Below, piece after piece: positions 34,095 through 43,195 of a DNA stretch of 64,000 nt. This DNA comes from SLHU01 sp009929975 (GTDB taxonomy: Bacteria > Bacillota > Clostridia > Saccharofermentanales > UBA5734), in assembly GCA_040776905.1 (NCBI GenBank), contig JAXGZQ010000001.1:434001-498000 (forward strand). Direction: 5' to 3'. The translations under genes were made by a program, and so were the position numbers. The notes beneath the pieces were generated by a model that saw only the letters and a program-made list of their open reading frames with translations, was not told where the DNA came from and searched no databases. The first letter of the stretch is position 1, and each line of letters begins with the position of its first letter.

Positions 34095-35192
34095 TCAAAA
34101 CGTGGTATGCAGGGGAACAATGCTTTTTGTCTCGATGGCCTCTGGAATGGTGCACATAATGTCCACCACATGCCTAGCATGCTCAGGGGGCAGCCCTACG
34201 GGACGGTCTTCTTCGATGGCATAGATCAGATCCTGAACCACCTTGCATTGGAAGAAGTTCATCTCGCAGGCCGGAATATCCCACTCCATTGGCTTTAACC
34301 AACCGCGAATTCCCCGTTCCGGCGCATCCAGATAGACCTCTAAGGAATTCATAGGATTCATACTCCGATCGTTCGCAAGAGAAATCGTTCCCTTGGTGCC
34401 GAAGATTTCCATCTGGGGCGCTTTGCTGTCTTTTTGGCAAAAGCCCGATTCCACCACCGCCATGGCTCTGTCTCCGTAATCCAGGGTAATGATGTAATTA
34501 TCATACAGCTGATCCGCCTGGATTTTCATCCCGTCAAAGGTCCCGCTTCTCACAGTACGGACAGGCTCTGAAATCTTTGCCATACAGCCTACCGCTTTTG
34601 CCGACCCCAAAATTCCTGTGGTCATAGTCAGACCGTGAACGCCCATATCATAGAGAGCGCCGCTTCCGGGGCGGTGGAACCAGGTGGGATCTGCGGTGCG
34701 GTACTGGAAGTACTCGGGGCCTCCGTGGCAAACATTGGTATGAACCTTCATGATTTCTCCAATGCAGCCATCCTTGATCAGCTTTTTCGCAAACCTGATA
34801 TCATCCCGCAGCATATGGATTGGAGAAGCGGCATACTTCACGCCGGCCGCTTTCGCAGCTTCGATCTGCTCGGTTACTTCTGCCACTGTTAAGCCTACCG
34901 GCTTTTGAGAGTAAAGGTGTTTTCCCGCCTTTAGCGCTTTCATATTGATCTCATGATGAGCCGGGATCGACGTGGTATTCATCAGAATCTCAAAATCGCA
35001 CTTTTCCAGCAGTTCGTCAATGCTGGTGTACCATGCCGGCACATTAAATTTTTCCGCGTAGTCTTTCGCCCGCTCCGGAATAATATCGCAAACCGCCACC
35101 ATATCCGCTTCAGGGATTTCTTTGATCCTGGGCAGATAGGTATTGTCCGCAATTGATCCGCATCCGATCAGAGCAACCTTCCATTTTTTCAT
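34095..35192 (-). CDS. Gfo/Idh/MocA family oxidoreductase
   Basis: 365 residues. WKVALIGCGSIADNTYLPRI gives the GxGxxA nucleotide loop, SQKPVGLTVAEV has QKP instead of EKP while keeping the catalytic Lys, and GSGALYDMGVHGLTMTTGIL carries the conserved Asp and His. The start six codons inside the longest frame follows GGAGG at 11 bases. It is the first complete gene of the catabolic operon; upstream lies the end of an ABC permease gene. Confidence 0.9.
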   Translation of the reverse strand: MKKWKVALIGCGSIADNTYLPRIKEIPEADMVAVCDIIPERAKDYAEKFNVPAWYTSIDELLEKCDFEILMNTTSIPAHHEINMKALKAGKHLYSQKPVGLTVAEVTEQIEAAKAAGVKYAASPIHMLRDDIRFAKKLIKDGCIGEIMKVHTNVCHGGPEYFQYRTADPTWFHRPGSGALYDMGVHGLTMTTGILGSAKAVGCMAKISEPVRTVRSGTFDGMKIQADQLYDNYIITLDYGDRAMAVVESGFCQKDSKAPQMEIFGTKGTISLANDRSMNPMNSLEVYLDAPERGIRGWLKPMEWDIPACEMNFFQCKVVQDLIYAIEEDRPVGLPPEHARHVVDIMCTIPEAIETKSIVPLHTTF

Positions 35193-35269
35193 TTTGTTTC
35201 GTTCCTCCATTACATTTGAATTTAAGGTAATGCTTTTCTGAGTTGTCTGTTCGCTTTACAGCCCAGACA

Positions 35270-35466
35270 TCAGCTTTTTATTCCTGAGGTGGCAATTCCC
35301 TGAACGAAAAACCTCTGTGTAAACATGAAGAAAATAATCACAGGGAATGCCAAAAGGAATACACCGGCAAGAGTAAGGTTTTCCTGCTGGAAATGCGAGT
35401 TATTTACCGTTTGCAGTCCTACCACCAGAACATATTTTTTTATTTTTACTAGGTTTTGGAACCATA
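35270..35466 (-). pseudogene. Carbohydrate ABC transporter permease, C-terminal fragment
   Basis: About 60 residues end LTLAGVFLLAFPVIIFFMFTQRFFVQGIATSGIKS, the signature end of MalG/UgpE-type inner-membrane permeases (QRYFVxGxxxGAxKG pattern). The upstream part of the gene is lost close to the IS256-like element at 35496. Its position just before the oxidoreductase genes shows the operon once included a sugar importer. Confidence 0.7.
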
Positions 35467-35495
35467 TTTAGCATAATAAACTCAGGGGAAACATT

Positions 35496-36884
35496 AGTCA
35501 AGTCCTAAATGTTGGTGTAATTTCACTTTCGGTTCATCCAATCACTACTTGACGACATGTAGGTGTTCGGCTCTCTGAGCGAGAGCTTGTCGTCTGGCTT
35601 CATCACGCTGGTCAAAGTACAGGTCCATATTAAAGTATTTCTTACCATTAATCCATTTCTCATGGTGTTCCATCAGCAGCGCGCCCATGAGCCGGATCAG
35701 ACTCTGGTCATTAGGAAAGATGCGAATCACCCGCTCTCGGCGCCTTAGCTCCTCATTGAGCCGTTCAATCCCGTTGGTTGTCCGTAGACGCTTGCGATAG
35801 GGTGCTGGCAGCGCGTAGACAGCTGTAATATCATCAAAGGCCTCGTCAAGCAACCTCATGGCTTTAGGCGCTGTTTGCTCGTATTTTTCCAGCAGGCTCT
35901 GCTTCCTGCTTTTGGCGTCAGATAGCTCTGGTGCATTGTAAAGATCAGTCAAATGTGACTTGACTTCCGAACGCAGTTTTTTCGGTACTTTTTCTAGTAG
36001 GTTCTTTGAAAAGTGCGTCTGACACCGTTGCCAGGTGCACCATGAAAATGCTTCAAAATCGCCTTTTTCAGGCCACCATGGTTATCACTGCTGACAAGAT
36101 CAACCGCTCTCAACCCACGGGCTTTCAGGCTTTCGAAGAAACTGCTCCACGATTCCTCGCTCTCGCCATCAGCGATCTCAAAGCCTAACACTTCACGATG
36201 TCCCTCATCGTTAACGGCTGTGGCTATCAGAAAGCCTCTTGATTTGACCCTGTTCTCGTTTCTGGCCTTCATGTAGATGGCATCAACGACCACAAAGGGG
36301 TAATGGCGCTCTAATGGTCGACACCGGAACGCTTCAACGATTGGATCAAGCTCCTGACATAAGGCTGATACCGTCGACTTGGAAAAACTCGTCCCACAAA
36401 GTGTTTCCGTAATCTCGCTTACTTTACGCGTGGAGACGCCCTGTATTACCATCTCCATCAGGCTTAACAATAACGCCTTCTCACTGCGCTCATAGCGGGC
36501 AAACAGCTCAGTGGAGAAATTACCATTACGGAATTTAGGCACATGCAGAACAAGCCCGCCGACACGTGTAGTCAGTGATCGCGTGCGATAGCCATTACGC
36601 TGACTTATCCGCTCGTCACTTCTTTCGTATGGCTCTGCCTGCAGCTGCTCTGTCGCCTGTGCTTGCAAGACAGCATCGAATACTTTGTTTAGCAGTTTTG
36701 CCACCGCTTCCTCCCGATTTCCCAACATTAGCTCTTTAAGTATTTCGTCTTCCAGTGTAAGATATATTTGAGTCATAAGTTCATCCCTTTCAGTTTTAAG
36801 TTTCTTCAAAACCTATTATACCGAAAGCGAGCTTATGGCTCATTTATTTTATTTTGAATTTACACCAAGTATAAGGGCATTATC
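35496..36884 (-). mobile_element. IS256-family element, diverged copy E, inactive
   Basis: Also 1389 bases, with related ends (AGTCAAGTCCTAAATGTTGG and, inverted, GATAATGCCC...TTGGTGTAAATTC), but clearly diverged from copies A-D. The flanking octamers GAAACATT and TTTCATCT do not match. Both neighbouring genes, an ABC permease and an HNH protein, are truncated at or near its edges, so it marks an old recombination junction. Confidence 0.88.
35545..36776 (-). pseudogene. IS256-family transposase, frameshifted
   Basis: Same family and layout as copy A, starting MTQIYLTLEDEIL. One base is missing near 36036: HFHGA runs into PGNGV where WQRCQTHF is expected; correcting it restores one frame down to YALPAPYRKRLRTTNGIERLNEELRRRERVIRIFPN. 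The DDE residues are otherwise present. Inactive unless supplied in trans. Confidence 0.88.
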
Positions 36885-37676
36885 TTTCATCTATACCATT
36901 ATCCTAAAAAGTATAGGAATCAAATCCATTCTGGTGATATTTTTCTATACTATCAAGGAGATAGACATAACAAGAATAATAGGTATTACTTTGGAGTTGA
37001 CGTAATTGGAAACATAGAAACAAAAAATGGACAGGATTATTTTGCTGAAATATTAGATGGGGTTAGTTTTACCAAAACAGTACCAATTTATCATCCTGAT
37101 GGAGGGTTTTATGAGTCGATTGACTATGGAAGTATTCGTAACAGCCTCGAACCATCCTGGAGAAATTCTATTAGAAAAATATCAGATAAAGCTTTTAATA
37201 CAATAATTAAGACTGCCAAAATCGAGACCACAAGATTCACATCTATGTCTTCTATAGAATCATCTAGTGATCCTTATAATACGTTACACTTACTAAATGA
37301 AAAATATAAACAATACTCTCCAGAGACGAGACCTAAGCTTATCGAGGCTCACACAGATCGGGGATCATCAGTTACAAAAGCATTAAAAAGTTTACTGGGA
37401 GCAAAATGCCAAGTATGTCATGCCTGTGGTTTTGAGAAAAATAATGGTGAAATGTACATTGAAGCTCATCACATTACAGAAGTAGCTGCTTGCGAAATTA
37501 ATTCTTTATGCTCAGAAAACATTATACTAGTTTGCCCTAATTGCCACAGAGAAATACATTATGGTAAGAATGTGAAAATAGTTGATAGAGGTGAAAGTTT
37601 ATATATTGAAACAACAAAGTATCGTTCACTTATCCATAAAAACACATTAGAATATTTGATAAAATTGAGCGATTAA
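36885..37676 (+). pseudogene. HNH endonuclease-type defence protein, 5' truncated
   Basis: The frame is open from the first base after the IS to TAA at 37674-37676, so the N-terminus is missing. The first part (FHLYHYPKKYRN, then SGDIFLYYQ and YYFGVDVIGNI) has the look of an EVE/PUA-like base-reading domain. The last 130 residues hold an HNH motif: CQVCHACGFEKNN, EAHHITEV and CPNCHREIHYG with zinc-binding cysteines. EVE-type plus HNH is the architecture of type IV (modification-dependent) restriction enzymes. An internal ATG at 37245 could express the HNH half alone, but without a ribosome site. Confidence 0.7.
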
Positions 37677-37769
37677 AAAATCATTAAGATGGAGCTGTTA
37701 TTTGTTGTCCTGACTTTGAATCAATACCGCAAGCAATGCCCGTGCATATGCACTCGGGCGTAAGTAAGA

Positions 37770-37800
37770 GTTTGGGACCCGACCCAAACTAGTATATAAT
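37770..37800 (+). promoter_or_regulatory. Promoter with overlapping inverted repeat
   Basis: TTGGGA (37772-37777), a 17-base spacer and TATAAT (37795-37800) form a good promoter. GTTTGGG (37770-37776) and CCCAAAC (37783-37789) are exact inverses over the -35 region, a likely operator. The palindrome GTGCATATGCAC at 37742-37753 lies just upstream. Confidence 0.6.
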
Positions 37801-37831
37801 TGAGCCATTACAGATTTTTGGAGGCATCAGA

Positions 37832-38002
37832 TTGAAAGAGTATCAAAATTTAATTGGTAAAATTGCCATTGCTATAGCCATAGTTGTATTTGGATTTGTT
37901 GTTGCCGGTGCATTAACTGCTGGATTCAGCAACATGCATTCAGCTATTGTTAATATGGGTGATTCTATTAGAGACGGCTTGATAAAAGTCGCCAATCAAT
38001 AA
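37832..38002 (+). CDS. Single-pass 56-residue membrane protein
   Basis: TTG start behind TTGGAGG at about seven bases, stop TAA at 38000-38002. The N-terminal KEYQNLIGK is followed by one long hydrophobic helix (IAIAIAIVVFGFVVAGALTAGF) and a short polar tail. A clear promoter lies 32 bases upstream. It is convergent with the relaxase gene, six bases away. No family is recognised; it could be a small membrane toxin, a phage-exclusion peptide or a regulator, but none of these is shown. Confidence 0.6.
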   Translation: MKEYQNLIGKIAIAIAIVVFGFVVAGALTAGFSNMHSAIVNMGDSIRDGLIKVANQ

Positions 38003-38008
38003 TTTTAA

Positions 38009-39313
38009 TTACCGGCAAACCGATTTGCCAGATTTGTCATGAGAGTTATCTTTCATAATTGCTTTGGTGTTGGCTAAAACTGTTTGAATATCTCTCATAG
38101 TATTTTTATGTTGCCTATATTTGGTCAACAGCTGCTTTTTAGTCTGCAGCAGCTCACTTATTTGATTACTGGCATGTGTGTTTGTGTTGGCCGGGTTTTT
38201 CAGCGACGATAAACTTGATGCATTTTCTGAATTTTGATTCTGTCGGCTTATGTCTGCTTTATTGATTTGTTCTTCAACCAACTTGATCTGCTTTGATACT
38301 TGCTGAAACTCGACAGCTACTTTCTGTGACATTTTGACAAGCTCTTCATAGTGCTCAATCTTATTTTCTTCAAGGAAGGCAATCGTTTTTGCCATCTGCT
38401 TGAGATTGAATACTTTCGCCCAGCGTTCATAACCGAAACCTTTTCCGGCTTGAAGCTTTGACTGGATATCAACCAGCAGACTGATTTTATTCGAGTCGAT
38501 TCTACTTCTGTATTGCTTTTTGGGAACGAAGACTGATTTGCCTTGTATGGCTGCTCTAATTTCTTTTTCTGAATAACCATCGCCCAGAGATCTTAGTCGT
38601 GTGAATTTCTGTTGGTCCTTTGCTCTGAAGGCTATGTGCTCACCACGTTTGATTTCATAACCGGCGTCAGTCATCATCTGCAGAAACTGATCGAAATTAG
38701 TTGGCTTCCTGGCCATGATATCGCTGATTGTTTTTCTCAGTTTGTCTCGATAGGTTTCCGGTTTTTTGTTCCCCAGCCACTTGCCATAGTCCTGATGTTT
38801 GTCTGACGGATTTGTGATAACAGACAAGCTGTTCTCAATACAGATCAGATCGCTCAGTTTACGAATAGCCTGACTAGACCCATAGAAGTTTCTGAACTTC
38901 TTGGTGCCATCGATGGCAGTCGAATTGAAGATAATATGATTATGAATATGGGCATGATCAGTATGTGTCGCGACAATATACTGGTATTTATCTTTGGTAA
39001 AACGTCGGGCAAGCTCCATGCCAATATCAAGCGCTTGCTCCGCGGTGACTTCTCCAGGTTTAAAAGATTGGCGGATCTGATAGAGCACCACATCGCTCTT
39101 CTTCTCATCCGATCTGCCGGAAAAAGTGGCATATTCTCTTTTGCAGAGAAGCATTTCTGAAGCGGCTGTTTTCGGATCACAGCCGAAGCTTTTTACCAGA
39201 GAGCCATCGTTAGTCTTCTTGGGATTAATCGCGTAGCGAATACGCCCATGAACCGTCTGATCTATACTCTGACCTTTGATCACATGCATCGGTATCAGCC
39301 TTGTTGTTGCCAA
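38009..39313 (-). CDS. Conjugative relaxase (MobA/VirD2-type)
   Basis: 434 residues. Relaxases nick oriT and lead the strand into the recipient. The HUH motif is HTDHAHIHNHIIF (His120-126), and the N-terminal ATTRLIPMHVIKGQSI with an early Tyr (RYAIN) fits the MOBP-type clostridial relaxases. The C-terminal half is coiled-coil rich. The TTG start lies eight bases after GGAGG and gives the standard N-terminus; an ATG five codons upstream overlaps that ribosome site. Last gene of the conjugation operon. Confidence 0.92.
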   Translation of the reverse strand: MATTRLIPMHVIKGQSIDQTVHGRIRYAINPKKTNDGSLVKSFGCDPKTAASEMLLCKREYATFSGRSDEKKSDVVLYQIRQSFKPGEVTAEQALDIGMELARRFTKDKYQYIVATHTDHAHIHNHIIFNSTAIDGTKKFRNFYGSSQAIRKLSDLICIENSLSVITNPSDKHQDYGKWLGNKKPETYRDKLRKTISDIMARKPTNFDQFLQMMTDAGYEIKRGEHIAFRAKDQQKFTRLRSLGDGYSEKEIRAAIQGKSVFVPKKQYRSRIDSNKISLLVDIQSKLQAGKGFGYERWAKVFNLKQMAKTIAFLEENKIEHYEELVKMSQKVAVEFQQVSKQIKLVEEQINKADISRQNQNSENASSLSSLKNPANTNTHASNQISELLQTKKQLLTKYRQHKNTMRDIQTVLANTKAIMKDNSHDKSGKSVCR

Positions 39314-39330
39314 TATCTGTTCCTCCATAT

Positions 39331-39359
39331 AAAAAAAGCGACAGTATTACCGCCGCTTA
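39331..39359 (-). terminator. Possible attenuator before the relaxase gene
   Basis: On the minus strand AAGCG pairs with CGCTT around a 15-base loop and TTTTTTT follows. The stem is short, so partial termination between the membrane-protein and relaxase genes is the best reading. Confidence 0.4.
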
Positions 39360-39383
39360 GTAACTGATATTTTCATTTAGAAT

Positions 39384-39668
39384 TTAGATCGCTTTGATCA
39401 TATCCTTGAATAAGCCAAGAACTTCGATCAGAAAAGTTACAATCAGTGGCAACCCGAAGGGGCTGATCAGAAATGCGATGGCGATTAGTATCAAACCATT
39501 CGACATGTCATGTGCTAACAGGATTGTTGCCAGTCCAATCAGTAAAATAAGGAGAGCTGCCAGCATGAAAACCATGTTGGATAGCTGATTAAGCAGCCGA
39601 CAGATGCCGACAAATACTGTCAGTATAATCGTTACAGGAAACAGAATTATCTTCAATAAAAATTTCAT
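39384..39668 (-). CDS. Small conjugal membrane protein (CD1845-like)
   Basis: 94 residues with three hydrophobic segments (FLLKIILFPVTIILTVFVG, MVFMLAALLILLIGLATILL and GLILIAIAFLISPFGLPLIVTFL) and very few charges. The size, segment pattern and position between mobC and the relaxase gene match the CD1845-type proteins of clostridial conjugative transposons. Function is unknown; it may anchor the relaxosome at the membrane. Confidence 0.7.
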   Translation of the reverse strand: MKFLLKIILFPVTIILTVFVGICRLLNQLSNMVFMLAALLILLIGLATILLAHDMSNGLILIAIAFLISPFGLPLIVTFLIEVLGLFKDMIKAI

Positions 39669-39742
39669 AACTGGAAGCCTCCCTTCATAGCTCTACTTTG
39701 ACTCTATCGGCTTTTGCCGGTTCTGTCTATGTTGTCGAATTT

Positions 39743-40081
39743 CTATTTGATCCGGGATAGGCGGGTCATAATCTGATCCGCCATTTCCCATAGTCTTTCG
39801 AAGCTGTTTTTCAGGTCGTAGATATCGGTCAGATAAACTCTGCCGGTTTGATGGGCTCGTTTGGTGTACTGATTCAGGTTGTTGCTGCTATACCTGAGCA
39901 GCGATACCATCTCTTTGACATCCGCGAGATCCAGTCTGACAACATAGCCATCGATCGCCATCTTGCGCAGATAAGCGCCCATGTTCTTGGTGCCATATTG
40001 CAGCATTTTACTCTTGATCTGTTCATGCTCCTGTTCGGTGACCATGAAATATATCGGTACATTGCGTTTTCTGCGAGGCAT
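39743..40081 (-). CDS. mobC: MobC-type relaxosome accessory protein
   Basis: 112 residues. Starts with a basic RRKRNVPIYFMVTEQEHEQI ribbon-helix-helix-like region, then MGAYLRKMAIDGYVV and the MobC motif SLLRYSSNNLNQYTKRAHQTG. MobC helps open the DNA at the nick site for the relaxase. The nick site (oriT) is probably near this gene, but I could not assign it. It follows the RadC/ArdC gene by 23 bases. Confidence 0.88.
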   Translation of the reverse strand: MPRRKRNVPIYFMVTEQEHEQIKSKMLQYGTKNMGAYLRKMAIDGYVVRLDLADVKEMVSLLRYSSNNLNQYTKRAHQTGRVYLTDIYDLKNSFERLWEMADQIMTRLSRIK

Positions 40082-40104
40082 CTGCTCACTCCATTCTTAC
40101 TGCT

Positions 40105-42285
40105 TTAGCGCTCGATTGATGATTCTTTGCTTAACTCATTTGGCTTGCTGATTGCTCGTTTTTGGAAAGTATCCTTGAGCTGGTTTTTCAGAGATGCTTT
40201 TTCTCTCTGCACTGGTTCTTTCTGCTGCTGATTTCTTAATGCGTCATCATGGCTGTTTGTAGTGGGCAGCTTCTCGCCTGATATCGTCATATCAGATTGG
40301 TCAAGGAATTTAGGTATTTCCTTGAAGCCGATATCATCGACATAGTAGGCTTTTACCAGATCTGAATGCTTGATCACAATGACATCACTGACTGAGAGAC
40401 TGTATCCTCTGAAATCTTCTGGTCGGTCAACATTGAATTTCTCAAAGATCGCATCAAGGTTATCGGTCACTTTTTCAGTTGGTGTCAGGCTACTCTGGTA
40501 AACACAATTATAGTTAGTGATGTAGACATCCTCGTCCATCGCTCTGAGCTTTTTCAGCGATGTGAATCGATGATATTTCAAATGCGGCTCAGCCTTGATC
40601 TGATAAATCTGATAAGCGCCATTGGCAGTGTTTGGATCAATTATGTTATCCGGATACTGCTTGTTCATGATCGAATTTTCGTCATGGATTGATACTGATG
40701 CTTTTTCCGGCGTGTACTCGGCAGCGGGCTCGTCTTTTGCCAGTGTTTCGAGATTGGCGGTGATATCTTCGATCAGTTCGGAGGCGGTTTTGTTGATGCG
40801 TTCGAGCGAGGTGCGCAGCTCGGGCAGTTCCTTGTCCCTGCTCCAGGCAGCGATGTAGCCGAAGCTGTTGTCGCTGGTTTCGATCCCCAGAGCTGAGCAA
40901 ACCGCGAAAGAAACACTCTCTGCTTCGACTTCTCTCGTATGATTGTCTGGCAGCGGACTGTTTGGATTGTTGTGATCTGGCGTGTTCTGACGGCTGTGCA
41001 GCTTCGCGTGCGCGATCTCGTGCACAATGGCTGAAACAGTTTGGACCTCGCTCATGCCGGATCGGATCTTGATCTGGTTTTTCTCCATGTTGAATACGCC
41101 ATCGGTGCTGGGATTGAGGTCGGCAAAGTCTATTGGTATCGGTGAAGATTTACGGAGCGCGGCAAGCAGCAGCTTATATTGATTGACACTGCCTTCGAGC
41201 GGACTGGCCAGCTCGGGCAGCGGATCTCCTTCTGTCTGCGAGACATCAAAGACAGATACCACTTTGAAGCCCTGCATATTGACCTCTTTCTCTTCGTATA
41301 TCGTGTTGCCTTGGGCGTCTTTTGCCGGTTGCTTGGTTCTTGGGTCAATCTTCTCCATGCTCTGAGTCATTTTGTATGGCGCCGGAGCGATGATCCGGAT
41401 ACCTCGTTCACCCTTTTTGACATTACGGCCGAACTGATCGCGCCATTTGTTGAAGCTTGCCACCAACGTGGCATCCGGCTTTTGCAGGGATATCAAGATC
41501 GTGTTGTTGAGCGAGTATCTGTGGAAGTTCGACATGGTCTGCAGGTACTGCTGATACTTGCCGCTCTCGAAGATATCTCGGATGCCTTCTTCGAGCCGAT
41601 CGGTGATTTCCTTCATTTTCTCCTTCGTTGTTTTGTACTTCAGAGCCTGTTCCGATACCACCGGCTCAGCGGTATAGACCTCGGGTTCTTCCATCAGGCT
41701 GTTTTGCTTGAATGAGTAGGCATCATCCTTGTTGAGGCCGGTTATGATGATGTGATCCATGACCGGGATGCCAAGCATCTGACCTGCTTCCACCAGTTTT
41801 GTGGTGGCTCTGATATCATCCTGGCTGGGCGAGAGATTGCCCGTCGGATGATTGTGACAAATTAAAATGGCGTTCGCCTTGTTGATGATCGCTTTTCTGA
41901 AAACTTCGCGCGGATGGACGATCGAGCTGTTGATCGAGCCCATGGAGACGACATCGTAGTCGATGACGCGGTTGCGGGTGTTGAGGGCGGCGACGATAAA
42001 AGACTCGCGTTCGTGGATCTTGTCCATGACTGAGTGAAAGAACGCGGCGGCGGTGTCCGGATCTTTTATGATCGGGTTTCTGCTGTTGATTGAGCTGCTC
42101 ATGCGGTAGAGATCGAGAAATGCATTGTACTTTTCCCGTTGTGTTTTGGTGGTCAGCAGCTGATCGGCGTTTTCTACTAAGGCGTTGAGGCCTTTGCGCT
42201 GGGCGTATTCGGCAGCTTCGTCTTCTTTGACGCCAATAATTCTGGCGTAGGCCTGTATATAGCGAAGTTCATCATTATTCGTCAT
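40105..42285 (-). CDS. RadC-ArdC-zincin-YodL multidomain mobile-element protein
   Basis: 726 residues with four parts. A RadC/JAB region (about 70-200) has the HNHPTGNLSPSQDD metal motif. An ArdC/LtrC-like single-strand DNA-binding part (about 215-345) has SGKYQQYLQTMSNFHRYSLNN and KKGERGIRI. A zincin metallopeptidase has HEIAH at 422-426. A YodL-like domain (about 565-650) has YQIYQIKAEPHLKYHRF and GYSLSVSDVIV. ArdC-type proteins protect incoming conjugative DNA from restriction. The gene overlaps the preceding 61-residue frame by 11 bases. The RadC fusion is an unusual combination. Confidence 0.85.
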   Translation of the reverse strand: MTNNDELRYIQAYARIIGVKEDEAAEYAQRKGLNALVENADQLLTTKTQREKYNAFLDLYRMSSSINSRNPIIKDPDTAAAFFHSVMDKIHERESFIVAALNTRNRVIDYDVVSMGSINSSIVHPREVFRKAIINKANAILICHNHPTGNLSPSQDDIRATTKLVEAGQMLGIPVMDHIIITGLNKDDAYSFKQNSLMEEPEVYTAEPVVSEQALKYKTTKEKMKEITDRLEEGIRDIFESGKYQQYLQTMSNFHRYSLNNTILISLQKPDATLVASFNKWRDQFGRNVKKGERGIRIIAPAPYKMTQSMEKIDPRTKQPAKDAQGNTIYEEKEVNMQGFKVVSVFDVSQTEGDPLPELASPLEGSVNQYKLLLAALRKSSPIPIDFADLNPSTDGVFNMEKNQIKIRSGMSEVQTVSAIVHEIAHAKLHSRQNTPDHNNPNSPLPDNHTREVEAESVSFAVCSALGIETSDNSFGYIAAWSRDKELPELRTSLERINKTASELIEDITANLETLAKDEPAAEYTPEKASVSIHDENSIMNKQYPDNIIDPNTANGAYQIYQIKAEPHLKYHRFTSLKKLRAMDEDVYITNYNCVYQSSLTPTEKVTDNLDAIFEKFNVDRPEDFRGYSLSVSDVIVIKHSDLVKAYYVDDIGFKEIPKFLDQSDMTISGEKLPTTNSHDDALRNQQQKEPVQREKASLKNQLKDTFQKRAISKPNELSKESSIER

Positions 42286-42460
42286 ATTTCTCTGCCTCCA
42301 TTTCTTCTGTCAGATCCATCAGCAGGAAGAGATCCTGCAGTTTCTCCGCGTCTTCCTGCGTGGCTGTGTGCTTTGCCGGATCGAGCCGGAGTTCGGCCAG
42401 ATCATCGGTTTGTACTTCGATGCCGATGAGGTTTTTGATCATTGTTTTGATGTCAGTCAT
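42275..42460 (-). CDS. 61-residue acidic protein of the conjugation operon
   Basis: Small acidic protein (TDIKTMIKNLIGIEVQTDDL, then EMEAEKYDE at the end), overlapping the RadC/ArdC gene by 11 bases and starting right after the DUF4366-type gene's stop. No domain is recognised. Its tight fit in the operon supports a real gene. Confidence 0.6.
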   Translation of the reverse strand: MTDIKTMIKNLIGIEVQTDDLAELRLDPAKHTATQEDAEKLQDLFLLMDLTEEMEAEKYDE

Positions 42461-43195
42461 TTAATAGTCCTCACTTTCTTGATCTGTAGATGTTTCCTGG
42501 TCATCATCTTTTTCGTGCGCTGTATCATAGTTTTGCGTGTCTGCGTTTTCTGACGGTTGATCTGGCTCTGCTTCTTCATAGAGGTATTCCGGGATAGTGA
42601 CTTCCTTTTTTCGCTGTTTCTGGAAGGGTTTGGATCTAATCAACCAGAACGCTGCTCCGCCGATGGCGGCGACGAATACCAGAATTACAACAAGCTGCAT
42701 GGCCGTTGGGCTGGAATCGGGATCTGTTGTTTCTGGCTTTGTTGGCGATGGCTTGGCTTGTTCTGATTCTTGTGGATCAGGCAGTTTCGTGATGGTCTCA
42801 ATTTCTTCTGTCAGGCCTTCATCGTTCAGGATCGCGATCAGGTCCTGATCATCAACCAGATTCAGGAAGTAGACATTCTCCTGATTAGCAGAGCGGTCAA
42901 TGACAATGTAGAAAACACTCTCATCTCTGGTTTTGACGGTAATGAACTGTTTGTCACTCTCATCGCTTCTGGTGAAGTCATCGATCAGGGTCAGATTACC
43001 GTCGGGCGTAAAAGAGACCGCGTCCTCATGGATCACGGTCTTCTGTGTTTCTGCTTGTTGAGTTGTCGCTTCAATGCTCTCTCTGTTGATTAGCTCCATC
43101 GCTGAAACGCTGCTGCCAAGAAGGGTTATTGCCAGTGTTATCAGCAGCGCTGCGATGGCGACAAGGCTTTTGCCGGTTGGTTTACGCTTCCTCAT
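42461..43195 (-). CDS. DUF4366 (CD1107-type) conjugal surface protein
   Basis: 244 residues. An N-terminal signal/anchor (KRKPTGKSLVAIAALLITLAITLLGSSVSA) is followed by an extracellular domain with FTPDGNLTLIDDF and KQFITVKTRDESVFYIVIDRS. A Pro/Thr-rich linker, a transmembrane segment (MQLVVILVFVAAIGGAAFWLI) and an acidic cytoplasmic tail complete it. This is the architecture of DUF4366 proteins in clostridial conjugative transposons. The start follows AGGAGG; the longer frame upstream only overlaps the DUF4315 gene. Confidence 0.85.
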   Translation of the reverse strand: MRKRKPTGKSLVAIAALLITLAITLLGSSVSAMELINRESIEATTQQAETQKTVIHEDAVSFTPDGNLTLIDDFTRSDESDKQFITVKTRDESVFYIVIDRSANQENVYFLNLVDDQDLIAILNDEGLTEEIETITKLPDPQESEQAKPSPTKPETTDPDSSPTAMQLVVILVFVAAIGGAAFWLIRSKPFQKQRKKEVTIPEYLYEEAEPDQPSENADTQNYDTAHEKDDDQETSTDQESEDY

